Shown in pieces: positions 24,878 to 33,612 of a stretch of 64,000 nucleotides of DNA (positions are counted from its first letter, which is position 1; each line of letters opens with the position of its first letter). The DNA is from DASWOJ01 sp964242415 (GTDB taxonomy: Bacteria; Pseudomonadota; Alphaproteobacteria; Acetobacterales; Acetobacteraceae), in the NCBI GenBank assembly GCA_964242415.1, contig CAXTAT010000030.1, positions 5,029 through 69,028 of the forward strand, read 5' to 3'. The position numbers were made by a program, and so were the translations under genes. Under the pieces are notes generated by a model. That model made no database searches and was not told where the DNA came from. It saw only the letters and a program-made list of their open reading frames with translations.

Positions 24878-25831
24878 ATGCCGCCACCCGCGCCGGCTCA
24901 ACGGCTGCAGCCGCACGACTCCGGGAACGCTGGGCAGCGCTGGATTGAGGCGATGCGCTCGGGGGATTTCGCGGCAGCCTGGGCGGTGAGCGACGCCGTG
25001 CTGGCAGGGCGCGATCCGGCCACCCGGGACGATCCGCGGCTGCCGTATCATCTTCGTTGGGTGTGGGACGGCCGCGACCCCACCGGGCGGCAGGTGCTGG
25101 TCCGCTGCTATCACGGCCTGGGCGACACCCTGCAGTTCTGCCGGTTTCTGGCCGCCTTGCGTCCGCGCGTGGCCGGGCTGACGCTGGAGGCGCAGCCGGA
25201 GCTGCTGGGCCTGTTGCAGGACCTGCCGGGGCCGGACCGCCTTCTAGCGTTCCACCCGGACCGGCCCACCCCGGCATCCGAGTGCGATGTGGAGATCATG
25301 GAGCTGCCGCACCTGCTGCGGACCGCTCCGGGTGCGGCGCCCTATGTGTCCGCCGCGCCGCTGCCCCGTCCGGCGCCGGGCCGGTTGGTGGGCGTGTGCT
25401 GGCAGGCTGGCGGCTGGGACCCCCGGCGGTCCGTGCCGCTGCCGATGCTGGCACCGCTGGCCGCGCTGCCGGGCATCGGCCTGGTCAGCCTGCAGCGTGG
25501 ACCAGGGGCCGCACAGGCCGGATCGCCCGGCGCGCCCCCGCTTCTGCTGGCCGGGGATGACGGTATGGACATCGCCGAGATGGCGCGGCTGCTGGCCACC
25601 CTGGACCTGGTTGTGACGGTGGACACCATGGTTGCCCACCTGGCCGGGGCGCTGGGCCGCCCGGCCTGGGTGCTGCTGCAGGCCGATGCCGACTGGCGCT
25701 GGATGGCGGGGCGGGCGGACAGCCCTTGGTACCCCTCGCTTCGCCTGTATCGCCAATCCAGCCCCGGCGACTGGCGCACGCCGCTGGCGCAGGTGCGGGA
25801 CGACCTTGCGGCCTGGCGCGGGAACCCTTAA
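24878..25831 (+). CDS. Glycosyltransferase family 9-like protein
   Basis: A 317-residue GT-B-type transferase fragment of the kind often fused to TPR domains, here without TPRs. Hallmarks are HGLGDTLQFCRF at about residue 80, GVCWQAGG in the middle, and the nucleotide-sugar end DLVVTVDTMVAHLAGALGRP, followed by WRWM, SPWYPSLRLYRQ and a final GDW. ATG 24878 is preceded by AAGGAG. It opens the glycan cluster. The next gene begins about 65 bases after its stop, so it could be transcribed with the cluster or separately. The sugar donor is unknown. Confidence 0.82.
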   Translation: MPPPAPAQRLQPHDSGNAGQRWIEAMRSGDFAAAWAVSDAVLAGRDPATRDDPRLPYHLRWVWDGRDPTGRQVLVRCYHGLGDTLQFCRFLAALRPRVAGLTLEAQPELLGLLQDLPGPDRLLAFHPDRPTPASECDVEIMELPHLLRTAPGAAPYVSAAPLPRPAPGRLVGVCWQAGGWDPRRSVPLPMLAPLAALPGIGLVSLQRGPGAAQAGSPGAPPLLLAGDDGMDIAEMARLLATLDLVVTVDTMVAHLAGALGRPAWVLLQADADWRWMAGRADSPWYPSLRLYRQSSPGDWRTPLAQVRDDLAAWRGNP

Positions 25832-25896
25832 CCGACATACGGGTTCATGCGAATCAGCGTGATGCGGATCAGCCCGGCGCCTGCTTAGGAACCTCA

Positions 25897-26985
25897 TTGC
25901 GGATCGTCATCCTCGGCCTGACCATTACGTCGTCCTGGGGCAACGGCCACGCGACGACCTACCGCGGCCTGGTGCGCGGCCTGGCCGGCCGGGGCCATCA
26001 GGTGCTGTTCCTGGAACGCGACAAGCCTTGGTACGCCGAGCACCGCGACATGCCGGCCCCACCCTGGGGCGACACCCGGCTGTACTCCGGCCTGGACGAG
26101 CTGACCGGGCGCTGGTCCGCCGTCATCGCCGGGGCAGACCTTGTGGTGGTCGGGTCCTACGTGCCGGACGGCATCGCGGTCGGCGCCCTGGTGCAGCGCC
26201 TCGCCGGGGGGGTGACCGCGTTCTACGACATCGACACGCCGGTCACGCTGGCCGCCCTCGCCGCCCGGCAATGCGAGTACCTGACGGCGGACCTGCTGCG
26301 CGGCTTCGACCTTTACCTGTCCTTCACCGGCGGCCCGACGCTGCACTACCTGGAGGACGTGCTCGGCGCCCGCGCCGCCCGGGCGCTGTACTGCTCGGCC
26401 GATCCTGACGTGCACCGGCCCGAACCCGGCGCCCCCAGCACCTGGGACCTCGGCTACCTCGGCACCTACAGCGGGGACCGCCAGCCCACGGTCGATGCCC
26501 TGCTGTGCCAGCCGGCGCGGGACTGGGCGGGGGGCCGCTTCGTCGTCGCGGGTCCGCTGTATCCCGAAGACCTCGCCTGGCCCGGCAACGTCGAGCGGAT
26601 CGAGCACCTGCCGCCCGACCGCCACCGCGCCTTCTACGCCGGGCAGCGCTTCACCCTGAACGTGACCCGGGCCGACATGGTTCGGCGCGGATACAGCCCC
26701 AGCGTCCGCCTGTTCGAGGCCGCGTGCTGCGGCGTGCCAATCATCAGCGACCCCTGGCCCGGCCTGGACAGCTTCTTCACCCCCGGCACGGAAATCCTGA
26801 TCGCCCGCACGGCGGGGGAAGTGCTGGACCTGCTGCGGACCCTGCCGGATGCGCAGCGCCGGGCCATTGCCGACGCCGCCCGCGCCCGCGTGCTGGCCGC
26901 CCATACCGGGGACCACCGCGCCGCCGAGCTTGAGACCTATGCGGCGGAGGCCATGCGGGCGACCGCACGGGCGCTGCACGCATGA
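25897..26985 (+). CDS. CgeB-like glycosyltransferase (first of a tandem pair)
   Basis: A 362-residue GT-B glycosyltransferase of the CgeB/DUF3880 type. The N-terminus has LGLTITSSWGNGHATTYRGL. The C-terminal donor site is SVRLFEAACCGVPIISDPWP, then GLDSFFTPGTEILIA. The start is a TTG at 25897 with AGGA eight bases before it; no ATG fits the conserved beginning. Its end overlaps the next gene by ATGA. The following gene product is a close paralogue over the whole length, so the pair may add two sugars in sequence. CgeB itself modifies spore surface; here an exported glycan or glycolipid is more likely. Confidence 0.87.
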   Translation: MRIVILGLTITSSWGNGHATTYRGLVRGLAGRGHQVLFLERDKPWYAEHRDMPAPPWGDTRLYSGLDELTGRWSAVIAGADLVVVGSYVPDGIAVGALVQRLAGGVTAFYDIDTPVTLAALAARQCEYLTADLLRGFDLYLSFTGGPTLHYLEDVLGARAARALYCSADPDVHRPEPGAPSTWDLGYLGTYSGDRQPTVDALLCQPARDWAGGRFVVAGPLYPEDLAWPGNVERIEHLPPDRHRAFYAGQRFTLNVTRADMVRRGYSPSVRLFEAACCGVPIISDPWPGLDSFFTPGTEILIARTAGEVLDLLRTLPDAQRRAIADAARARVLAAHTGDHRAAELETYAAEAMRATARALHA

Positions 26986-28088
26986 GCGCGGGGCGGGCCA
27001 CGCGCCTGAACATCGTGATCTTCGGCCTGTCGGTCAGCTCGTCCTGGGGCAACGGCCATGCCTCGCTGTGGCGCGGGCTGATCGGCGCGCTGCTGGCGGC
27101 CGGACACCGGGTGACGTTCTGGGAACGCGACGTGCCGTACTACCGGGAGCACCGGGACTTACACGCCCTGCCGCCGGGCGGGACGCTGGAATTGTATGGC
27201 GACTGGGACGACGCCCTGCCCCGGATGCGCCGCTCCCTGGCGGACGCCGACGTGGGCATGGTCACGTCCTACTGCCCGGATGCGCTGGCGGCGACGGCGC
27301 TGGTTGGGGACAGCCGCGCCGCCGTGCGCTGCTTCTACGACCTCGACACCCCTGTCACCCTGGCCCGCCTGCAGGCCGGCGAGGCCGTGGACTACATCGG
27401 ACCCGGCGGGCTGAGTGGCTTCGACCTGGTGCTCAGCTACACCGGCGGGGCCGCGCTGGACGCCTTGCGGGACCGGCTGGGCGCGCGGCGGGTGACGCCG
27501 ATCTATGGCTCCGTCGATCCCGACCTGCACCGCCCCGCCCCACCGCGGCCGGAGTTTGCGGCGCTGCTGTCCTACCTCGGCACCTACGCCGCCGACCGGC
27601 AGGCGGCGCTGGAGCGGCTGTTCGTCGAACCCGCCCGCGCCCTGCCCGGCGAACGCTTCGCCATCGGCGGCGCGCAATACCCGGATGGTTTTCCCTGGAC
27701 GGCCAACACCTACTTCGTCCGCCACTTGCCGCCGCCGCTGCACCCGGCGTTCTACTGCTCGTCCCGCCTGACGCTCAACGTGACGCGGGAGGCGATGGCG
27801 CGCATGGGCTGGTGCCCGTCCGGCCGGCTGTTCGAGGCCGCCGCGTGCGGTGTGCCGATCCTGTCCGACGCTTGGGCCGGCCTGGACAGCTTCTTCCGGC
27901 CCGGCGAGGAGATCCTGGTCGCCGACAGCACCGCCGAGGCCTTGGACGCTCTGCGCCTGCCGCCCGGCGAGCTGGATACCATCGCCCGCCGCGCTCGCGA
28001 CCGCACCCTGTCCGAGCACAGCGCCGCCCGCCGCGCCGCCGAGATGGTGGACGCCTTCGAGGCCGCGACCACCCGGGAATCCGTCTGA
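26982..28088 (+). CDS. CgeB-like glycosyltransferase (second of a tandem pair)
   Basis: A 368-residue paralogue of the preceding gene product, with the same blocks: GLSVSSSWGNGHASLWRGL, CFYDLDTPVTLARL, SYLGTYAADRQ and GRLFEAAACGVPILSDAWAG. It overlaps the upstream stop (ATGA) and ends in TGATG shared with the next gene, so three genes are read as one coupled unit. The tandem pair clearly arose by duplication and has since diverged to perhaps half identity, which suggests distinct acceptors or donors. Confidence 0.87.
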   Translation: MSAGRATRLNIVIFGLSVSSSWGNGHASLWRGLIGALLAAGHRVTFWERDVPYYREHRDLHALPPGGTLELYGDWDDALPRMRRSLADADVGMVTSYCPDALAATALVGDSRAAVRCFYDLDTPVTLARLQAGEAVDYIGPGGLSGFDLVLSYTGGAALDALRDRLGARRVTPIYGSVDPDLHRPAPPRPEFAALLSYLGTYAADRQAALERLFVEPARALPGERFAIGGAQYPDGFPWTANTYFVRHLPPPLHPAFYCSSRLTLNVTREAMARMGWCPSGRLFEAAACGVPILSDAWAGLDSFFRPGEEILVADSTAEALDALRLPPGELDTIARRARDRTLSEHSAARRAAEMVDAFEAATTRESV

Positions 28089-28885
28089 TGTGGGGCATCA
28101 TCCCCGCCGCGGGGACCGGCACCCGCATCCAGCCGCTGGCGTTCAGCAAGGAGCTGCTGCCGGTCGGCTCGCGCCTCGACGCGGGGGGGACCGAGCGTCC
28201 GCGGGCGGTCAGTGAGTACCTGATCGAGCGGATGGTGCGCGCCGGGGCGGACAAGATCTGCTTCGTGATCTCGCCGTGGAAAAGCGACATCCTGCAGTAC
28301 TACGGCGGCCAGGTCGGCGACGTGGACGTGGCCTACGTCTGCCAGGCAGGTGCTGCGGGCCTATGCGACGCCATCTTCCGCGCCCTGCCGCTGATCCCGC
28401 GCGACGAGCCGGTCATCATCGGCCTGCCCGACACCATCTGGTTCCCCGCCGACGCGCTGTGCGGCCTGCCGGACGACCGCCTGTCCTTCCTGCTGTTCCC
28501 CGTGGAGCGGCCGGAGCTGTTCGATGCGGTCGATCTGGACGGCGACGGCCGGGTGCGGGAAATCCAGGTGAAGTCCGGCGCCGCCCGGTCCAAATGGATC
28601 TGGGGCGCCTTCAAGATGCCCGGCGCCACGCTGCACGACCTGCACCGCCTGTGGGTGCAACGCGACCGCGCCGACGAGTTCATCGGCACCCTGGTCAATG
28701 CGTGGCTGGCCCAGGGCGGCCAGGCCTGGGGCGTGCGGGCCGGCGAGAGCTATGTCGATGTCGGCACCCTGAACGGCTATCGCGAGGCCATGCGCCTGCT
28801 GGGCGGCCAGGCCGCCAACCCGGCGCCGCTGCACGTCCCCGCCGCACGCCGCACCGGTGCGGCCCTGCTGGAGAAACCCGTTTGA
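28088..28885 (+). CDS. Sugar-phosphate nucleotidyltransferase (RfbA/GalU-like)
   Basis: A 265-residue enzyme that makes an NDP-sugar from NTP and sugar-1-phosphate. The N-terminal signature is IIPAAGTGTRIQPLAFSKEL. A substrate lysine is followed by IERMVRAGADKICFVIS, the metal site by GLPDTIWFP, and a later VDVGTLNGYREAMRL is typical of the family end. It would supply the activated sugar used by the adjacent glycosyltransferases. The start ATG overlaps the upstream stop by one base (TGATG). Confidence 0.92.
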   Translation: MWGIIPAAGTGTRIQPLAFSKELLPVGSRLDAGGTERPRAVSEYLIERMVRAGADKICFVISPWKSDILQYYGGQVGDVDVAYVCQAGAAGLCDAIFRALPLIPRDEPVIIGLPDTIWFPADALCGLPDDRLSFLLFPVERPELFDAVDLDGDGRVREIQVKSGAARSKWIWGAFKMPGATLHDLHRLWVQRDRADEFIGTLVNAWLAQGGQAWGVRAGESYVDVGTLNGYREAMRLLGGQAANPAPLHVPAARRTGAALLEKPV

Positions 28886-29670
28886 ACGCAGCCTGGACCC
28901 CCGACCTGATCCGCGAGCGTGCGAAGGCGCTCGGCCCCTGGTTCCACAACATCGAGCTGCAAGGCGTCCGCACCGCGCCGGAGCACTTCCTGGGCGACTA
29001 TCCCATGGTGAAGTGGCAGCGCTTCCAGGACGCGCTGCCGGCGGACCTGTCGGGCAAGACCGTCCTGGACATCGGCTGCAACGCCGGGTTCTACAGCATG
29101 GAGATGAAGCGCCGCGGCGCCGCCCGGGTGCTGGGGGTGGACTTCGATGCGGACTACCTGGCGCAGGCCCGCTTCGCCGCCGAGGTGGAGGGGCTGGACA
29201 TCGAGTTCCGCCAGATGTCGGTTTATGACGTGGGCCAGTTGGGCGAGCGGTTCGACGTCGTGTTCTTCATCGGCGTGCTCTACCACTTGCGCCACCCGCT
29301 GCTGGCGCTCGACCTGATCCACGAGCATGTCGCCCGGGACCTGATGGTGTTCCAGTCGCTGCAGCGCGGGTCCAATGCGGTGCCGCCGGTGGCGGAGGAC
29401 TACGAGTTCTGGGAAACCGCGATCTTCGACGATCCCGGCTACCCGAAGCTGCACTTCATCGAAAACAGCTACTCGCACGACAACACCAACTGGTGGGCAC
29501 CGAACCGGGCGTGCTCGGCGGCGATGCTGCGGGCGGCCGGGTTCGCCATCGAGAGCAACCCGGAGGACGAGGTTTTCATCTGCCGCCGGGCGGAGTTGCC
29601 CGATGCACGGTATGGCGCGGTCTATCCGGCACGCGCAGGGGATGCTGCGTTGAAGGGGGATCGGCCATGA
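28882..29670 (+). CDS. SAM-dependent methyltransferase (TIGR04290/CmoB-like)
   Basis: A 262-residue class I methyltransferase. Motif I is VLDIGCNAGFYSMEMKRRGA, the acidic end of beta-2 is VLGVDFDADYL, and FFIGVLYHLRHPLLALD is the CmoB-like motif IV region. I recall this set as the TIGR04290 family, found in conserved sugar-related clusters of unknown product; that recollection is unverified. The TTG at 28882 overlaps the stop of the nucleotidyltransferase gene, and the stop overlaps the next ATG, so translation is coupled throughout. The substrate is probably a sugar of the same glycan, but this is not shown. Confidence 0.88.
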   Translation: MNAAWTPDLIRERAKALGPWFHNIELQGVRTAPEHFLGDYPMVKWQRFQDALPADLSGKTVLDIGCNAGFYSMEMKRRGAARVLGVDFDADYLAQARFAAEVEGLDIEFRQMSVYDVGQLGERFDVVFFIGVLYHLRHPLLALDLIHEHVARDLMVFQSLQRGSNAVPPVAEDYEFWETAIFDDPGYPKLHFIENSYSHDNTNWWAPNRACSAAMLRAAGFAIESNPEDEVFICRRAELPDARYGAVYPARAGDAALKGDRP

Positions 29671-30593
29671 TCGAAGCCGCGATGATCTGGAACGAGCCGA
29701 ACAACAAGTCCCATTGGGACTTCGAGAACGACCCGGGCTGGGCCAGCTTCGCCCGCATGACCAAGCTGGCCGGCCAGGCCATCGCCGCCGAGGCGCCGGG
29801 CCTGCCGCGCGTGCTGGGCGGCATCAGCCCGATCGACCCCGACTTCATCCGCGTGCTGCAGGGCCATGATGTGCTGGCCGACCTGGACGCCGTTGCGGTG
29901 CACGGCTTTCCCCTCGACTGGAACCACTGGATGCTGGACGACTGGCCGGCCAAGCTGGACAGCATCCGCGCCGTGACCGACCTGCCGCTGTGGGTCAGCG
30001 AGGTTGGCATCAGCACCTTCGGCGCCGAGGAGGTGCAGGAATGGGGCCTGCGCCGCACCGCCGAGCTGCTGCGCGGCAGGGCGCCGCGCATCCACTGGTA
30101 CAGCCTGTACGACCTGCCCGCCGCCTGGCCCGCCACCACCCGGCACCGCGAGGCCGAGGGCAGCAGCTACTACCGCCATTTCCACATGGGCCTGCTCGAC
30201 GAGCACGGCCGCCCCAAGCGCGCCGCCCGCATCTTCCACGAGTTCACCCCCGAGGTCGGCATCTGCCAGTGGTTCCACTACGAGGACCACCGCCTGGACG
30301 ACGCCGTGCGGCACCTGCGCGACATGGGCGTGACCTACCTGCGGACCGGGCTGAGCTGGGCGGACTGGTACCGGCCGGATTGCGAGGCCTGGTTCGACCG
30401 GCAGATGCGGGCGCTGGAGGGCTTCCGCGTGACGGCCACCTTCTGCTTCACGCCGGAGGACAAGGGCCAGTGGCCGCACTACACCGCGGTGCCCAAGCAC
30501 CCGGAGGAGTTTGCCGAGTTCTGCGCCACGATGATCCGGCGCTATGCTCCGGGCCGGGCGGACGCGATGGCCATGCCGGCGCACGCAGGGTAG
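29667..30593 (+). CDS. Glycoside hydrolase-like protein (clan GH-A type, apparently rearranged barrel)
   Basis: A 308-residue protein with clan GH-A catalytic features. An acid/base WNEPNN occurs already at residues 8-13, and a nucleophile-like Glu appears in LPLWVSEVGIST at about 110. HWYSLYDLP and AVHGFPLDWNHW complete the site. After about residue 200 the sequence continues with HLRDMGVTYLRTGLSWADWY and FRVTATFCFTPED, which resemble the first strands of such a barrel, normally placed before the acid/base. The barrel thus looks circularly permuted or built between two units. There is no signal peptide. It may trim or sense a cytoplasmic glycan intermediate. ATGA overlap with the upstream gene fixes the start. 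Confidence 0.78.
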   Translation: MIEAAMIWNEPNNKSHWDFENDPGWASFARMTKLAGQAIAAEAPGLPRVLGGISPIDPDFIRVLQGHDVLADLDAVAVHGFPLDWNHWMLDDWPAKLDSIRAVTDLPLWVSEVGISTFGAEEVQEWGLRRTAELLRGRAPRIHWYSLYDLPAAWPATTRHREAEGSSYYRHFHMGLLDEHGRPKRAARIFHEFTPEVGICQWFHYEDHRLDDAVRHLRDMGVTYLRTGLSWADWYRPDCEAWFDRQMRALEGFRVTATFCFTPEDKGQWPHYTAVPKHPEEFAEFCATMIRRYAPGRADAMAMPAHAG

Positions 30594-30600
30594 CGCGGCA

Positions 30601-31440
30601 GTGCCGGATGCACCCGTGCTGGGCGATCTGGCCCAGCGCGTTCCCACCCGAAAACGGATCGCGCTGGTCGTCGCGCACCCGGATGACGAAACGATTGCCG
30701 CTGGGGCCAGCCTGCACCTGCTGACGGGCCTGTTGCTGATCCACGTCACGGATGGCGCCCCGCGCAACCTGGGCGATGCAGCGCGAGCCGGGTTCGCCAC
30801 CCCCGCCGGCTACGCAGCCGCGCGCCGCACCGAGCTGCAGGCGGCGCTGGCGGTGGCAGGCTGCTCACCTGCCGCCATCGAGCTTGGTGTTCCCGACCAA
30901 GACGCAAGCCTGCACATGCCGGCCATTGCACGCGACCTGGCCCGGCTGTTCGCGCAGCACGGGACCGAGGCGGTCATCACCCACGCCTACGAGGGCGGCC
31001 ATCCCGACCACGACGCGACGGCCCTCGCCGCCCACCTTGCCGCGCCCGACCTTGCCGCGTCGGGCCGGGTTATCGAGTTCCCAGGCTACCACGCCGCCCG
31101 GGATGGGGGACTTACCACCGGCCGGTTCCTGCCCGGGCCGCACGCCATAACGGTTGCACTGACCCCAGCGGAGCAGGCCCGCAAGCGCGCGATGTTCGCC
31201 TGCTTCCGCACCCAGGCCGCGATGCTGGCGGCGTTCGGCGCCGCAGCCGAGGCATTCCGTCCCGCCCACCCCGATTTCCGCAGCCCGCCGCACCCCGGCG
31301 CCCTGAACTATGAGCGATGGGGTTGGGAGATGACCGGCGCCCGCTGGCGCGCCCTGGCGGCCCCGTTGCTCCCAGGCTTGGCCAGCCCCGGCTTGGCGAA
31401 CCCAGCCCTGACGAACATGGAGCCTCCATGCGCCGCCTGA
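30601..31440 (+). CDS. PIG-L family deacetylase
   Basis: A 279-residue zinc-dependent N-deacetylase. The metal-binding AHPDDE motif follows RKRIALVV near the N-terminus, and the second ligand set is THAYEGGHPDHDATALA. Members remove acetyl groups from N-acetylglucosamine-type sugars or small conjugates. The GTG at 30601 was chosen because it follows the upstream stop by a few bases; no ribosome site is obvious. Its 3' end overlaps the next gene by 13 bases. It fits as an amino-sugar modifying step of the cluster. Confidence 0.9.
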   Translation: MPDAPVLGDLAQRVPTRKRIALVVAHPDDETIAAGASLHLLTGLLLIHVTDGAPRNLGDAARAGFATPAGYAAARRTELQAALAVAGCSPAAIELGVPDQDASLHMPAIARDLARLFAQHGTEAVITHAYEGGHPDHDATALAAHLAAPDLAASGRVIEFPGYHAARDGGLTTGRFLPGPHAITVALTPAEQARKRAMFACFRTQAAMLAAFGAAAEAFRPAHPDFRSPPHPGALNYERWGWEMTGARWRALAAPLLPGLASPGLANPALTNMEPPCAA

Positions 31441-32492
31441 CCATCGTAAGCGTCGCCTACTCCCTGGCCCCCGTCGGCCCGAACGCCGTCGGCGGGTCCG
31501 AGCAGGTGCTCAGTGCCCTCGACAGCGCCCTGGTCGCCGCCGGGCACCGCAGCATCGTGATCGCATGCGAGGGATCGGAGGTCGCGGGCGAGCTGGCGTC
31601 GTTCCCCGCGCCGCCGACGGACAAGCGGATCGACGGCCGCTGCCGCGACGCCCGGCGGCGCGCGATCCGCCGCGTGATGGCCCGGGTGCTGCACGAGGCG
31701 CCCGTGGACCTGGTGCACATGCATGGCCTGGACTTCTGCCAGAACCTGCCGCCGCCCGGCGTGCCCGTGCTGGCCACCCTGCACCTGCCGCCCTACTGGT
31801 ATCCCGCCGAGGCGTTCCAGCCGTCCCGCCCCGACACCTGGGTGCATTGCGTGTCCGACAGCCAGGTGCGCGGGGCGCCGCCGTCCCAGGTCATGCTGCC
31901 GCCGATCCGCAACGGCGTGCCGGTGGCGAAGCTGGGCGGGCTGCATCCGCGCAAGTGCCGGTATGCCCTGATGCTGGCGCGTATTTGCCCGGAGAAGGGG
32001 CTGCACCTGGGCCTGGACGCGGCGCACCTGGCGCGGGCCACCCTGCTGATCGGCGGCGAGGTGTTCCCCTATGCATCGCACCAGGAGTATTTCGCCACGG
32101 TCATCGCGCCCAAGCTGGACCGGTCGCGCCGTTACCTGGGACCTGTCGGGTTCGCACAGAAGCGCCGCCTGCTGGCCGCGGCGCGCTGCCTGCTGGTGCC
32201 GAGCCAGGTGCCGGAAACCAGCTCCCTCGTCGCCATGGAGGCGGCGGCCTGCGGCACCCCGGTGATCGCCTTCCGCGCTGGGGCGCTGCCGGAGCTGGTC
32301 GAGAACGGGCGCACCGGCTTCCTGACCGACAGCGTGGAGGAGATGGCCGACGCCATCGCCCGCGCCGACGAGATCGACCCCGAGCTGTGCCGCGAAACCG
32401 CCCGGCGGCGGTTCTCGGTCGAGCAGATGGCTGCGGCCTACCTCGACCGCTATCACAGCCTGGCGCATGGCCGCATGACAGTGGCGGCCTGA
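31428..32492 (+). CDS. Glycosyltransferase family 4 protein
   Basis: A 354-residue retaining GT-B enzyme. The acceptor side has SVAYSLAPVGPNAVGGSEQV. The nucleotide-sugar site is GRICPEKG-like (LARICPEKGLHLGLDAA), followed by LLVPSQVPETSSLVAMEAAACGTPVIAF with the conserved E-x7-E, and GRTGFLTDSVEEMADAI. The ATG at 31428 lies inside the end of the deacetylase gene and has GGAG five bases upstream, so the two are coupled. It belongs to the same glycan cluster. Confidence 0.94.
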   Translation: MRRLTIVSVAYSLAPVGPNAVGGSEQVLSALDSALVAAGHRSIVIACEGSEVAGELASFPAPPTDKRIDGRCRDARRRAIRRVMARVLHEAPVDLVHMHGLDFCQNLPPPGVPVLATLHLPPYWYPAEAFQPSRPDTWVHCVSDSQVRGAPPSQVMLPPIRNGVPVAKLGGLHPRKCRYALMLARICPEKGLHLGLDAAHLARATLLIGGEVFPYASHQEYFATVIAPKLDRSRRYLGPVGFAQKRRLLAAARCLLVPSQVPETSSLVAMEAAACGTPVIAFRAGALPELVENGRTGFLTDSVEEMADAIARADEIDPELCRETARRRFSVEQMAAAYLDRYHSLAHGRMTVAA

Positions 32493-32519
32493 CCGGCGCG
32501 TCTTGATCATCGCCGCTTG

Positions 32520-33527
32520 ATGATCCCCGCTTGCATTATCAAGGTGCTTGACGACGACGCCGCGCTATGGGCGCTGGCGCCGGAGTGGGAGGCCCTGTGG
32601 CAGCGCCTCCCCGGCCGGACGCCCTTCACGGCGCCGGCCTGGCTGCTGCCCTGGTGGCGGCAGTTCGGCACCGGGCAGCCCCGGGTCGCCACGTTGCGGC
32701 GGGATGGGCAGCTTGCGGCGGTCCTGCCGCTGTATGTCCTGGACGAGCCGGGCTGCCGCAAGCTGCTGCCGATCGGCGCCGGGCTGTCCGATTACCAAGA
32801 CATCTTGGCCGAACCCGGCACGGAGCCGTCGCCGCTGTTGGGGGCCGTGCTGGCGCGGGCGGACGGATTGGACGTGTGCGACCTGATCCAGGTGCCGCCC
32901 GGCTCGGCGTTGCGGACGGCATCGCCGCCGCCGGGCTGGGCGATGGCGTGGGGGGATGGCAGCCCCTGCCCGGTGCTGGCGCTGCCCGCATCGGTCGAGG
33001 AGTTGTCCGGCGTGGTCCCAGCCCGGACACTGCGAAAGCTGCGGATGAACCGGAGCCGGGCGGCGCGCGGCGCCAGCGTCACCCGGGAGCGCGCGACCGA
33101 GGCGACGCTGCCCCACCTGCAGGGCGAGCTGATCCGCCTGCACCAGGCACGCTGGACCCTGCAGGGCGAGGCCGGCGTGCTGGCCGATCCCCGGGTGCTG
33201 GGCCTGCACCGGGAGGCCGCGCCGGGCCTGCTGCGCGCCGGGGTGCTGCGGCTGGAGGCGCTGCGGGTGGGCGGCGGGGTCGTGGCGGCGATCATGGCGC
33301 TGCTGGACGGTCCCAGCCGCATCCTGTTCTACCTCAGCGGCTTCGACGAGGCGCACGCCTTTATCAGTCCCGGCACGCTGCTGCTGGGCGCGATGCTGGA
33401 GGATGCCATTCGGGAGGGCCGGCGGGAGGCGGACTTCCTGCGCGGGCAGGAGGGCTACAAGTATGCCTGGGGTGCGGTGGACCGGCCGAATAGCTTCTGT
33501 CAGTTGACGCCGACGGCGCAGGGTTGA
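32520..33527 (+). CDS. CelD/BioF2-type acyltransferase (GNAT fold)
   Basis: A 335-residue protein of the CelD/BcsL family, with the duplicated GNAT layout. Evidence is PFTAPAWLLPWWRQFG in the first half, a basic RTLRKLRMNRSRAARG segment, and FYLSGFDEAHAFISPGTLLL followed by FLRGQEGYKYAWG, the typical end. Members acylate polysaccharides such as cellulose or other glycans. ATG 32520 was preferred over the TTG one codon earlier. It starts 27 bases after the GT4 stop and closes the glycan cluster, where it may decorate the product. Confidence 0.82.
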   Translation: MIPACIIKVLDDDAALWALAPEWEALWQRLPGRTPFTAPAWLLPWWRQFGTGQPRVATLRRDGQLAAVLPLYVLDEPGCRKLLPIGAGLSDYQDILAEPGTEPSPLLGAVLARADGLDVCDLIQVPPGSALRTASPPPGWAMAWGDGSPCPVLALPASVEELSGVVPARTLRKLRMNRSRAARGASVTRERATEATLPHLQGELIRLHQARWTLQGEAGVLADPRVLGLHREAAPGLLRAGVLRLEALRVGGGVVAAIMALLDGPSRILFYLSGFDEAHAFISPGTLLLGAMLEDAIREGRREADFLRGQEGYKYAWGAVDRPNSFCQLTPTAQG

Positions 33528-33575
33528 CGCCCCCAGAGCAAGGTCGACCTGGCAATGGGAGCATTCCTGTGCTGG

Positions 33576-33612
33576 CCTCCGTAGGACGCCCCGCTGGTCC
33601 GTCCTACGGGGG
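33576..33612. terminator. 13-bp stem hairpin between convergent genes
   Basis: CCTCCGTAGGACG (33576-33588) pairs with CGTCCTACGGGGG (33600-33612), with one G-U pair and an 11-base loop. It lies between the 3' ends of the glycan cluster and the pentose phosphate operon and includes the stop codon of the phosphatase gene. It is probably a bidirectional terminator, though no T-tract follows. Confidence 0.6.
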
